From assembly GCA_003290165.1 (NCBI GenBank), contig QNQO01000521.1, positions 645,365 through 709,364 of the forward strand: a DNA stretch of 64,000 nt, given 5' to 3'. Shown in pieces: positions 10,423-20,373 of the stretch (position 1 is the stretch's first letter; each line of letters starts with the position of its first letter). The notes beneath the pieces were generated by a model. The model did no database searches. It saw only the letters and a program-made list of their open reading frames with translations, and was not told the DNA's origin. Source of the stretch: Berberis thunbergii (lineage: Eukaryota; Streptophyta; Magnoliopsida; Ranunculales; Berberidaceae). A program made the position numbers and the translations under genes.

Positions 10423-12670
10423 ATTTTGCTAGTCCTCGAGCAAAACAAAATAAAGAATAAAATCCTAACTCACTTTCGTAGGAATCACGGTTGCACTTAC
10501 CTTAACGTGCAACAAGGCTTTAAACTTCTAGATTACCTGTAGAGGACGAGTTATAGTCTCGTGAGGGTTTCCAGAAATGCTACCCCCAAACATTACTGAC
10601 TCTATAAAACAAAATATATTTTCTAAAAACATAATGCAAAAACGTGAGCATTCTTCTTTATTTTCTTAGAGTAATTTTCTAATTGCTTAGCATTCGAGAA
10701 AAACAACAAACTAAAACTGTCACAAAAGTAAATCAATAGAGTACAATAATTTAATAGTATCCAAAGGTTAAATGAATTGCATAATCATTCTCAACTCGAA
10801 GTGTGTGTGTGAGAAGCCTTATCAACATAACTCTTCATCTCATAGTAAAGATGTGACAAGAAAACCTTTAGAAAAGACGTTTCGACTACAATTCTCTCAT
10901 GTCGCTAAAAATGAAACGCTCAGAGATTAGACACTCAATTTATATGTGAGGAAAAGAATATATTATGGAAAATGCAAACGTCTCACATATAATTATCATG
11001 AAAAACAGAATTTTCAAAGAGTGAAATGAATATGATCTCATGAACCGGAATATTGATTACTTTTGAGAATGTTGAACCAAACACTATAGTTCTTGCCTAT
11101 TCAATTTCCACATCTATTAAGCTAACTTTCACTTAAGATCAATCAGGTCTTTACTAGGTTGTATTGGGGCTTGGATTATGGCAAACAATAATGGACAAAA
11201 AGGATACAAAGATTTTCTGAGAATGGATACACTCTTGAATAAAACATAGGGCATTGAAGAGCAAATCAATGTTGTACACCATTAACTTTTTCTTCATTAT
11301 TTTCTTCTTCAATCACTTTTTTTTTTTTTTTTTGAAATAACATACTTTTCCCCATTGATACAATCCAACACTTTTACTTCAAAGGCGCATGAAATATTTT
11401 TTTTTTCATTTTTTTTATTAGCCCATTCTATAAATATATCTCACCGGATACATTCTCAGAAAATTGGGTAAGGATGAAATAATAGAGGTATTACTCCTTG
11501 ATTGGAGTGGGTATTGGGAATGGGGATAACAAATAAAAGGCTATCTAAAGGCTCAAAGGGCTGCAAATGGATATTTATTATTGGGTAGGCTAAAAGGCTA
11601 AAAATGGTTTAAAGAAAGAAATGCCTATATCACTTCATAAGTTCTAGTTAGTACTAGGACATCTCAACTAAATAAAGCAAAAAGTTCTAGTGTAAAGATT
11701 CAATTTTTATATCATTTTTAAAGCAATCAATAAGAAAATCAAGAATAATGAGATCATTAACGAAATAATGCGGACTCAAAAAAAATCAGAGTGTAATTAA
11801 TAACCCTCAAGAAATAAAGAAGGGCTCAAAACTCACAAGGGTTAAGTCTCCACTATTATTCTAAGGTTTTCTAGTTCAATACCTCACTAATCAACTTCAG
11901 ATCATGTTGACTTGGCTTATAGTGCATGAATAGTCGAGTTGAAAAGTCTCACGAAATACATCTAACATAAGGATACTATCAAATATCATGTTTTCCACTA
12001 ATATAACTATGTGACACGTGCTAGTATGTGTTTTCTCAAAATTAAAGGCAACAAAAATATTATCTGAAAAAAACTCAAAACCTCTTTTTTTTTTTTTTTT
12101 TTCACCAAGAGTTCGGATTTCAAATGCATTTTCAAGAAGATTTTACACAATTACCATAATCATCTAAGTGTTCAATGGAGATTGAGTAGAACACAAAAAT
12201 GACTCGGTTTAATTGTAAAATACGTTTTAAACTCAAAGATTTTTTGAAAATTGCATAAAAAAATCTAATAAACCACACCCCCAAACCTAAATCAAACATT
12301 GTCCTCAATGTATAAAATAATAATCATGACAAATCAAGGCAAAAGAAAAGAGGAGGGTTAGAGTGATAGTACCATGGTGAAGCTTTTTACCAATTTCGAT
12401 GAAATCTTCCACCAATGAACGCGCATAAACATAAAAATCATGGAGTTTTCATTAGAAATTGATAAAATGCAGACTCGACATTAACAAAGAAAACAAAAAA
12501 GAAGCATGTTGTAAGTCAAAACTGTTATGGAGCTAACGAGTATGAGTGAAACACAACTAAATAGGGTACTCGAAAATCAATCCAAACTAACAGCAAAGAC
12601 ACACAACTAAGGCTAGGTTGCCTCCTAGGAGCGCTTGGTTTAACGTCGTCAGCCCGACATATATTCTCCC
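10423..12670. other. Non-coding interior of the LTR element (pol region missing)
   Basis: About 2.2 kb between the end of gag and the polypurine tract, where pol would lie in a full element. No protease, RT, RNase H or integrase motif is visible in any frame. It is AT-rich with several homopolymer runs. Confidence 0.7.
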
Positions 12671-14149
12671 TCATGAAAGATATACTATGAAGTGACGAGG
12701 AAGAACATATGGAACACGCACCTCCAAACCTAGTCTATGATATAAATGAGTCAAAAGGGTGAAGGAATCGTATACCAACAACCTGAAAAGTTGAGGATCA
12801 ATCCATTCAAAGATAGCAACCACCTGATGTTTCTTCTTGGTAGTGCATAGATCCTTGATGACCCTCGCATAAGTTGGTACCTGTTTAAACACATGTGGCA
12901 AAGGTAAGTTAATTTTAACCTGGTTCAAGTGTTCTAGAATCTCACCATACATTTTTGATTTCTTTCCAGTAGATCGTAGTGCTTGAGGAAAAGGATCTGA
13001 AACTGGAATGTTCTTGTTGGGCTCATCCTCAGGGATGCTCTCATTTGCACATGGGGAGGTGCTTATAGTTGTGGACGAGCTTGACCTATCTAAGATCTTA
13101 CCACTCTGAGTGGCGATGGCATTAACCTCTGTGACATTCTGAGAGTCTGAAGTAGAGGTTTGTGCCATAAGTTGGCCCTTCGGATTTGCTTGAGGTTGTG
13201 ACGGAAATTGGCCCCAAGCTTGTACTGTTAATGAACTTGTTAGCCTTGTTATTTGGCTTCTGATCTCCTTGTTCTCTTCTGCCAATTGTGTCAATGCAAC
13301 CTCAATTTTTTGATTAGTTTTACCTTGTGCCTCTATAAATGCATGTAATGTGTCTGATAAGGAACTTGTGTTAGATTGTGCATTGTATGTAGGTGCAGGG
13401 TATGACCTAGGTGGTTGTGCCTGTGAGTGTGTAGGTTGGTCTGCCTCAGACCTCCAGCTAAAGTTACGGTGATCTCTCCAGCCAGAACTGTAATTGTTAG
13501 AGAATGGTGAGTAAGACTTCTTGTACATCCCTAAGGCGTTACATTGTTCCTCATAAACCCCTTTCATCTCAGTGAAGGTCGGGCAATCCTGTGCGTAGTG
13601 TTCAACTCCCCCGCATATAAAACAGGCGTCCTGTAGCTCAACTCTGGCAACAGTATGTGTGGGCCTACCATCCTTGGTCTTAAGTGCCTCTAACTCCCTA
13701 GTTACTCTATCAAGTTGGGCTCTAAGGCTATCATCTTCCCTAAGTTGGTAAATTCCAGCTGGATGTGTTCTATCCGTGCTCTCAGTAGCACTTGGACCAG
13801 TCCAAGTATGAGCCTTTTTAGCCAAGTCATTCAGGTACTCAATGGCCTCGTCAGGGTCCTTTTGCAAAAATTCTCCATTACACATCATCTCAAGGAACTG
13901 ACGTTCTCTACTGGTGAGCCCCTCATAAAAATAACTGACTAAGCGCCAACTCTCATACCCATGGTGTGGGCATGTATTCAAGATATCCTTGAACCTTTCC
14001 CATACTTGATATAGTGTCTCGCTATTCTTTTGGGTGAAGGTAGAAATCTGTCTCTTTAGACCGTTGGTTTTGTGGTGAGGAAAGTATTTATTACAAAATG
14101 TTTGGGTCATCTCCTCCCACGAACCTAAGTAGTCTCTGTTCCAACTCAC
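12671..14149 (-). CDS. Ty3/gypsy-type Gag (N-terminally truncated)
   Basis: An open frame of 492 codons carrying a retrotransposon gag core at its start (SWEEMTQTFCNKYFPHHKT, then the QVWERFKDILNTCPHHG region) and a CX2CX4HX4C zinc knuckle, CFICGGVEHYAQDC, near residue 175. Towards the end it keeps the gag-pro linker LEHLNQVKINLPLPHVFKQV. The listed first codon is GTG. The frame abuts an A-rich run, and the usual residues before the core are missing, so the true N-terminus is lost or shifted. The C-terminus ends where a protease should begin. If made, the protein would form the particle that packages the element RNA, with enzymes supplied by another element. Confidence 0.75.
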   Translation of the reverse strand: MSWNRDYLGSWEEMTQTFCNKYFPHHKTNGLKRQISTFTQKNSETLYQVWERFKDILNTCPHHGYESWRLVSYFYEGLTSRERQFLEMMCNGEFLQKDPDEAIEYLNDLAKKAHTWTGPSATESTDRTHPAGIYQLREDDSLRAQLDRVTRELEALKTKDGRPTHTVARVELQDACFICGGVEHYAQDCPTFTEMKGVYEEQCNALGMYKKSYSPFSNNYSSGWRDHRNFSWRSEADQPTHSQAQPPRSYPAPTYNAQSNTSSLSDTLHAFIEAQGKTNQKIEVALTQLAEENKEIRSQITRLTSSLTVQAWGQFPSQPQANPKGQLMAQTSTSDSQNVTEVNAIATQSGKILDRSSSSTTISTSPCANESIPEDEPNKNIPVSDPFPQALRSTGKKSKMYGEILEHLNQVKINLPLPHVFKQVPTYARVIKDLCTTKKKHQVVAIFEWIDPQLFRLLVYDSFTLLTHLYHRLGLEVRVPYVLPRHFIVYLS

Positions 14150-14303
14150 ACCTCCAATGTTTTTTTTTTTAATTAAATTTTTTTTTTAGAAATGAAAATA
14201 AAGATAAAGTTAGAAATTAAACTGGACCTAAAACCTAAAAAAATAGAATGAAAAATGAGCAAGAAAGATAATACCCGAAACCTTCCTTATAGAATGACGC
14301 TTG

Positions 14304-14321
14304 TCCCTAGCAACGACGCCA
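14304..14321 (-). other. Primer-binding site, tRNA-Asp type
   Basis: The minus strand reads TGGCGTCGTTGCTAGGGA, close to the complement of the plant tRNA-Asp 3' end used by Athila/Tat-like elements, with a few mismatches. It starts five bases inside the 5' LTR, as expected. Confidence 0.75.
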
Positions 14322-14326
14322 AAATT

Positions 14327-16162
14327 TGATTACGCTCAAACAGTACACGCGGTCAATTGCAGTAAAGAATGGGGTGTCGATCCCACGAGGAAAAACAATA
14401 TACAAAATAAGGTTAAGGAAAACAAACTATGCGAAACTAAAGTTAATAAATTCTAACAAATTTAAAATACGAAATTGAATTTAATTTAATGAAAATTAAG
14501 TTTGGAAAAATCACAAGGTTCCAAGAATCCCTCCTAGACTTCACACGCCAATTAGTATTGATTTGCTATGATGACTCAACTACGTGTTTCACATCCCAAA
14601 CGACGTAATCGGAAAAATAATCTTTTAATCATTAATAAACCCTAATGTAAATGAAGTTTAGATTTCACTTATTCTAAGAAACCACAAAGGTTTGTCATAT
14701 GTGATATCCTAAACTTACGATATATCCGGAGACAATACCGTAATAAATGACGGTCACATATAACTAACCTACCGGAATCAATTAATTCTTAAACATTCCA
14801 CACATAAGAAAAGCGGGACTAAGCTTATATGGAGAAGAAAAGATAATCACCGGAATAAAAATAATCTACAAAGAAATCTATGAAATCCTTCTCACTGAAA
14901 TAACATAAATTTCTATATTAAATAAAAGTGATAATCATTAAACATCATTATTCATCGTGAAAACTTAAAGTGAATCAAACGCTAATTTAGTGCGTTACAT
15001 CTAAGAGTTCACCTCTTCACCTTGCGTGGGGTTTAGTGACTCATGGTGGTGGTGGTCACAACATCACTGGAGGAGGAACCCATCGCTTCCTGTACACGCA
15101 CGAATCCCGAGAAAAAGAGCTAAATAGGCTCTGTGGTGGCTCTTACAAGTTCTCAGGGTGTCAATAGCCAAAACGGTTTTTCAAAACAAAAAAACTGTTT
15201 TCCCGCCTCACAGTCGCGACTCTCGCCTGGTTAGTCTTCTCCAGCGCCTTGCTCCGCCTCCGTTCTCCGCTCCTCACGAGCTTCCTCTCCTCACGAATGT
15301 CTCCAGCACCTGCAAGAACAAAGAGAGAGGGTGAGGAACAACGAGAGGTGGAAACAAAATAGGGAGCGCTTCCCTATCGCGTGCTCTGTTCTGCGGCGGT
15401 GATAGTGGTGGTTGCGTGGTCTATTTTGGCGGTGGTCGACAGAGAGAGAGAAGTGGAGGAGGGAGAAACCGTGGAGAAGAGAGATAGCGGAACGAGGGCG
15501 AGGAACAGGGAGCGAAACAGGGAGGTGTTCCCTGTTTCGCGGCAGTAGTATGTGCGCGGTGGTGGCGATGGTGTTCGAGTGGTGGTGGCGGTGAGAGAGA
15601 TGGAGGGAGATGGTGGTGGCGGCTGTGTTATGGACAGAGAGAACGGTGGCGAGGTGATGTTTGTAGCGTGAAACAGGGGCGAGAGTGAGGACGATTAGTG
15701 GCGAAATGGTGGTTGGTTAGTGGCGAGAGCGGCAGGGCTCTGCCTTGGTGGAGGTGGAGATGGTGGCTGTGAGAGAGAGCAGAAAAACGTGGAAGAGAAG
15801 AGTTGTCTCAAGAGAAGGCAATAGAGAAACCTAAATAGGGTTTCCCTATTTCCTTGTTAGGCTGGGTTTAGGATTCTAGCTTTCTGGGCTTGGGCTTGGG
15901 CTTGGGCTTGGGCTTGGTTAAAGTAAGTGGATCATGCTTATTCGGGTTAGGCTTAGATGTGTGAACCACTCTTTTGTACCACCGCTAGAATCGACAAATT
16001 AATCATTTTCTCAAATTTGTCGCCTTCATGCACTTTTATCGTTCACGCGCGCAGATTCCTACAAAAACATAAAAATTGAAATAATTAGAATAAAATATAT
16101 TATTTGAAGCACTAACATATATAAATTAAGGGTTATAATTTGTAATAATTACGTGTATATCA
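14327..16162 (-). repeat. 5' LTR of the gag-only element
   Basis: Direct repeat of 8587-10405. It differs mainly by an expanded GGGCTT hexamer run near 15890-15915 and a short deletion near 15243. High similarity between the LTRs suggests fairly recent insertion. Confidence 0.93.
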
Positions 16163-16829
16163 CTTGTATATGTTTCAGTTTGTTGGTACAATTTGTAGAG
16201 AGAATGGAAGTGAAGAGAAAAGAATAAAAGAGGTTCTTGTTGTTGTTGGTGGTGATAAGAGGAATAGAGCAATAAGAAGGTGGTTAAGAGGGATTTATGT
16301 CGGTTGGTTCTGATCTGATCATCTGTGGAGCTCAAGAGAAGCTTTGGGTTTCTTTCTCTTCTCAATCTCTGTTTCTTCTTTTGTTGCTTATTTTAGTGCT
16401 TGTTTCCTTGTGTATGCATATTTTCTTCCGGCTCGAACAGAGGTTGCAACCAGTTTCAATGCGATTGAGATCAAAACGGTCAGTCATGAGAAATTTTTCA
16501 TACCTTTTTTTTTTTTTTTTGATTTGTGGTTTAATAGCTTTTTGGTTTTGTGATTTTGTTTTGCAAGACTGGTTATGGAGCCGAATCTTTTGGGGCTTTT
16601 CATATAAAACGCTTTTTGTATCTCTTCTCGTTTTTCAGAGGTTGTTTAACTTGAGATTGTTAGAGGGACGGATTTAACAAGGCAATCTGTCTGATAGACT
16701 GGTTTGTTCTTCTTTCTTCATTTTATTTTTTCTCTGATTTCGGGTTGCTAAGCATGCTAGTTAGACCAGTCTTTAATATTTGGTTTCCTTTCTAAAACAT
16801 TCGTTAAGATTTTCTTGTTCCACATGCAG
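16163..16829 (+). other. T-rich, promoter- or signal-exon-like stretch
   Basis: Resumes host sequence after the LTR element. A frame at 16297 onward encodes a short hydrophobic segment (SLFLLLLLILVLVSLCMHIF) that resembles a chance T-rich translation. No family is recognised. It leads directly into the gene-fragment cluster. Confidence 0.25.
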
Positions 16830-16944
16830 AATGTTGATGCCTGCCTTCCTGTGGAAGATGTGGAGAAACAACTTGCTGAATGTGTACTGGATTGTGTTAG
16901 CACATGCCAAAAAGGAAAGCCGTTATCGCAACTATGGTTATAAG
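16830..16944 (+). pseudogene. Unidentified exon-like fragment
   Basis: Bounded by a good acceptor (TTCCACATGCAG) and a good donor (AAG|GTAATA). Two frames are open over most of it. One reads NVDACLPVEDVEKQLAECV but meets a stop just before the donor, and the other stays open throughout. I do not recognise the source gene. It heads a series of captured fragments in the same orientation. Confidence 0.35.
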
Positions 16945-17517
16945 GTAATATCTTCTTTCGAATTAGATCAAATTTTATATACATATTGCAGAGCATTTGA
17001 AAATAAAGACATGGGCAAAATACGTTGTTAGCTGCAAGGCTCCAATTCCGCCTAGGCGCCTACCAACTTGGCAAGGTGAGGCGTCGTTGCTGCGGAGCCT
17101 TTTTTTCAATGGTAGATTTTTTATATTTCTAATTATTTCAGATTCTTATCATGTTGAAAATTTGTTGTGATTTAAAGTTGCTTCTATAAGTTTTATTTTC
17201 CCCCTCAATTCAAGGTACTTTTACAAAAAAAATAATAATAATAATAAATAAAATAAAATCTAGGAGTGTCTTAGTTGCCCTGGTTACACTCCAACTTGAA
17301 TAAGGTGTGGTGAAGCCAGTGGAGCGAAACAACATTGATTAACATTGCATGGACCCAAGTGGCACGTCGAAGGCATGCCACCAGGGAGACAAGAACAGTG
17401 AGTTGTCGTGCCTAGTTATTGGCAAAAAAAAACATAAAAAAGATGCAAATAATGGGAGGGTAAGTTATTATAAAAGCAATAATATACAGTCCAATCCATG
17501 CTTATTTCCTCAGAAAC

Positions 17518-17825
17518 ATGGAGTTACATGAACCAGCTCACCGGGCTAGCATGTGGTCAGATTCCTTCAAGATCAATGCCAGTCCAAATACTGGCGCTTC
17601 GTCGCTTGTGGAGATGGACTCGAATCTTGACAAGAAGGTTGAACTTCATCTATTTGTGTTTACTAAATGTTAATGTTAGAACATATATCTCTAGTAAAGC
17701 TCTTCTTATTCCAATTCTTTTAAATCTTATTTCTAATTTCCCTTCTTCAGTCAGAAGATCTGTCTAAAGGAATCTTAGGATCTTCAAAACAGTATGATCA
17801 AGAAGGAAAAAAGCCCATTGAGAAG
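17518..17825 (+). pseudogene. TGA-type bZIP transcription factor, N-terminal fragment
   Basis: Two exons, 17518-17637 and 17751-17825, are joined by a GT-AG intron. The first encodes MELHEPAHRASMWSDSFK and then an S/T-rich stretch. The second encodes SEDLSKGILGSSKQYDQEG and ends KKPIEK before a GTAATG donor. The EP-H...MW-DSFK pattern and the SED...YDQE block are typical of the N-terminus of TGA1/TGA4-like factors. The next exon should carry the basic DNA-binding region and leucine zipper but is absent, so no functional factor can be made. A fragment of an LRR kinase gene follows directly. Confidence 0.7.
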
Positions 17826-17900
17826 GTAATGTTTGTTGGTACACTTAACTGATGATGTTCTTGACATTATTTCAGTTTAAATTTAGCTCATATATTCCAG

Positions 17901-18640
17901 TTTTTATATTCCATCACTTCAAGTTATCCAACAATCTATTAGCTTGGATTTAGACTGGCATGATGATCCATGCTTGCCAACACCATGGAAACATATTGGC
18001 TGTGAAGGAAGTCTTGTTACATCACTGTGAGCATAATATTTATGTTGATTTATTTTACTCATTTTTCTCTTTTTAACAAACGATTCATTGTGCTATCATG
18101 TATTCATGTAGAGTTCATTTTTATTGACAAATATTAGGGAGCTTTCCGACATTGATTTGAGGTCAATCAGCCCAACTTTTGGAGATTTGCTAGATCTTAA
18201 AACATTGTAAGCTCTTTGAATATGAATTCACTCTTAAGGTGTCTTTATCTGCAATGGGAATTTTTTTTTAAGAAAGTTTATGAATTATCACTAGATTGTA
18301 CTAAATTTGTATTGAAGCCACTCATTGATGCGAAAAATAACTAAATCATGTTTTTCCCTTTGAAATGGGAATTCATTTTCTTTGAAATGGTTACTAAATT
18401 TTTTACATATGCCAACGCATGGTTTCCATTGTACACAAACACAAACTTAATATCAATATTATCTATGCTGGTTTCCAACTTTTTCATATCAGTAGTAGAT
18501 TAATAGCATATTTTCTATGCAAAGTTTCTTTATGCTATTTTCCTAATAAGATTTGTTGGAATATAATTCAGGGATTTACACAACACGTTACTTACGGGGC
18601 AGATACAAAACTTGGGTAGCTTGCAGGAACTGGAGAAATT
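17901..18640 (+). pseudogene. LRR receptor-like kinase fragment (malectin/LRR type)
   Basis: Three exons in the correct order and phase, 17901-18026, 18138-18206 and 18572-18640, keep their introns. The first contains LDWHDDPCLPTPWKHIGC, the W-GDPC motif that opens the LRR region of malectin-like receptor kinases. The next two encode ELSDIDLRSISPTFGDLLDL and DLHNTLLTGQIQNLGSLQEL, two leucine-rich repeats. The set resembles At5g48740-type LRR kinases. The signal peptide, malectin part, membrane segment and kinase are absent. The fragment stops at its third donor and passes into an unrelated oxidosqualene cyclase fragment. Confidence 0.7.
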
Positions 18641-18714
18641 GTAATATTCCATAATTTAGCTGTGCACTGGTTCATAAGTCACATTTGATGTTTACCCAAT
18701 TTACATGGTGGCAG

Positions 18715-19309
18715 GGTGGAAAAGGTGGTTTCACAGTGGGGGAGCCACCGACTGGACTGGATTGGCTAGAGGTGAACTTTTACACAAATCAAAATAGTAG
18801 CATACATTTCTCACCTACAATTCACAGAGTATTTGAGATGTTCAATTATCATTTGAAAAAAAAATTATTCTTAATTTTTTTTGTAGGTTCTAAATCCAAC
18901 AGAACTATTTCATGGCCTTGTTTTTGAGTTTGAGTAAGCAATCTTACTTCATCAATTTCCTTATTGAGTGTTATGACTTATTTTTACTCATTAATGCCAA
19001 TGGAGTCATACCTCAGGTACGTTGAATGTGCTGCATCGGCAATTCATGCTCTAGTCTTGTTCAAGAAGTTATATCCAGGAAAATGGAAGGAAGAAATCGA
19101 CCTTTCCATTTCAAAAGCAGTACGATTCAAATGCCTGATGGTTCATGGTATGTTCAATGGTTTAATTATAAAAAAACTTTCCACACCCACAGAAAAACAT
19201 GTAATAAATTGAAGATATACTTTCACAGGTATGGAAACTGGGGAATTTGTTTTATCTACAGCACAATTTTTCGCCCTACGAGGACTTTCAGCTGTTGGGA
19301 AAAATTGGG
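18715..19309 (+). pseudogene. Oxidosqualene cyclase (beta-amyrin-synthase-like) fragment
   Basis: Four exons at 18715-18771, 18887-18933 approximately, 19018-19147 and 19229-19309 match the middle of plant triterpene cyclases, which fold 2,3-oxidosqualene into sterol or triterpene skeletons. Readable blocks are GGFTVGEPPTGLDWLE, VLNPTELFHGLVFEFE, YVECAASAIHALVLFKKLYP, then a PDGSWY/GNWGICF junction across the last intron. The catalytic DCTAE region is not included. At least two frameshifts are visible, one in exon 3 before the PDGSW block and one in exon 4 after STIF. It is a dead fragment, the third unrelated gene piece in the cluster. Confidence 0.75.
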
Positions 19310-19317
19310 GAATTTGT

Positions 19318-19432
19318 TTCATCTGCTGCTGTTGCTGTCGTTGCTATCGTTGCTGTTATTGCTGTCGATAGCCCCTGTTGCTGTTGCTGTTGATGTTGCT
19401 GTTTCTGCTGTCGTTGTTGTTGTTGCAGGTGT
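19318..19432. repeat. Imperfect CTG/GTT trinucleotide repeat
   Basis: An imperfect run of GCTGTT and GTTGCT units follows directly after the cyclase fragment. It opens Q-rich or V/A-rich frames that are not genes. Confidence 0.85.
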
Positions 19433-19450
19433 AGATTAATAAGAGTTTGT

Positions 19451-19543
19451 ACATTATGTACATTCATCATCACAAAAATTATGTCGTTGCTTTCGTTCCC
19501 TTTTTTCCCTTGAAACATTATGTACATTCATCATCACAAAAAT
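19451..19543. repeat. Short direct repeat of 29 bp
   Basis: A 29-bp sequence starting ACATTATGTACATTCATCAT occurs at 19451-19479 and again at 19515-19543. It lies between the gene-fragment cluster and the viral array, in otherwise featureless AT-rich DNA that runs to 19753. Confidence 0.85.
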
Positions 19544-19793
19544 GTTTAGATCATTCAACATTTCTTTTAGCAAAAGGAAGTGAAAATAATACATTTTATT
19601 TTCTTTTGCTTGATCACCAACATGGTTTTTCTTGTCTTTGTCACAATGAATTTCGAGTGCTTAGGCTAATGCATACATGATAAGATGTAATAAAAAGTCA
19701 TTTGATAGTAAAAATAAAAAAAAATAAAAAAAATTGCTATGTATACTTACCATAGATAAATAAATAAAATAACTAAGATAGATGAAAGACTTC

Positions 19794-19799
19794 TTTATT
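19794..19799 (-). terminator. Polyadenylation signal, B unit 1
   Basis: AATAAA on the minus strand, about 150 nt downstream of the TATA box. This spacing allows transcripts to pass the signal once and end at it after a full circle, giving terminally redundant RNA as in other caulimovirids. Confidence 0.65.
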
Positions 19800-19945
19800 A
19801 ATAATCAAGAAGTAATATACAAGAAGTAGAAAAGAAAATAAAAGAAACAGAGAGGAAAGCTTAAGGGACTTACAGGTTGAAAGGGAAGAGACTAAAAACT
19901 GATTAGAGAAAAAAAAACTAGTTCTTCTACATGTACAAACTACTT

Positions 19946-20373
19946 CTATATTTATAGCTAAAGGTTGCTTCGAGAAGAAGCCTTGCTGGAAGATAAGAAT
20001 CCTTTGGACTATTTGTCTTTTGTGTGAGTGGAGGTGGACTGTTGAATCATGCTTCTACTGTGCACCTTTTGACTGTCGGCAGATACTGTTGAAGATGCTT
20101 CGACTGTAGCTGCACTAATGGAGTTGACTGTAGCTTCACGCGGAGGCTTTTGCAAAGAAGGAAAGATGCTTGTCGGGCTGTCTGTTGACTATAGCCGAAA
20201 GCACTTTTGTTGTTTTTGGAGCTGGCAGATGCTGCTATTGATGGGAATGGACATGGGACCGGACGACTGCAAAGTCGTTGTTTGCTTGTGGATGTGGCGG
20301 AGAAGGCCTTTGAGTGCTTGTGGAGGTGGCAGATAACGCCATTGATTGTCATACTAGACATGGGTCCACTTAG
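19946..20373 (-). promoter_or_regulatory. B promoter, unit 1
   Basis: The TATA box CTATAAATATAG is at 19957-19946 (minus sense), and the 415 nt between it and the ORF stop form the likely enhancer. The motif GCTACAGTC and related ACAGTCAAC repeats occur several times and are conserved in type A, although short reading frames there are not. The bases at 19923-19927, about 30 nt below the TATA box, differ in every unit. Confidence 0.7.

Larger units (their letters stand above)
8587..16162 (-). mobile_element. Complete gag-only LTR retrotransposon
   Basis: Two near-identical LTRs (8587-10405 and 14327-16162) bound a 3.9-kb interior. In element sense (minus strand) the order is LTR, primer site, gag, about 2.2 kb non-coding, polypurine tract, LTR. 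LTR ends are TGATATAC and GTAATCA. Flanking bases are ATTGT and CTTGT, an imperfect 5-bp target duplication. Protease, RT, RNase H and integrase are absent, so the element would need enzymes from a relative. The primer site and gag type place it in the Ty3/gypsy group, near Athila/Tat-like elements. Confidence 0.9.

Noticed and set aside
12671..14149. Integrase or RT downstream of gag in the LTR element
   Set aside because: No motif of either is visible between 10423 and 12670 in any frame.
19288..19527. Glutamine-rich 79-codon frame on the minus strand
   Set aside because: Direct translation of a CTG/GTT repeat.
16163..19753. Helitron termini around the gene-fragment cluster
   Set aside because: I looked for TC starts and CTRR ends with a hairpin and found none convincing, so the capturing element is left unnamed.
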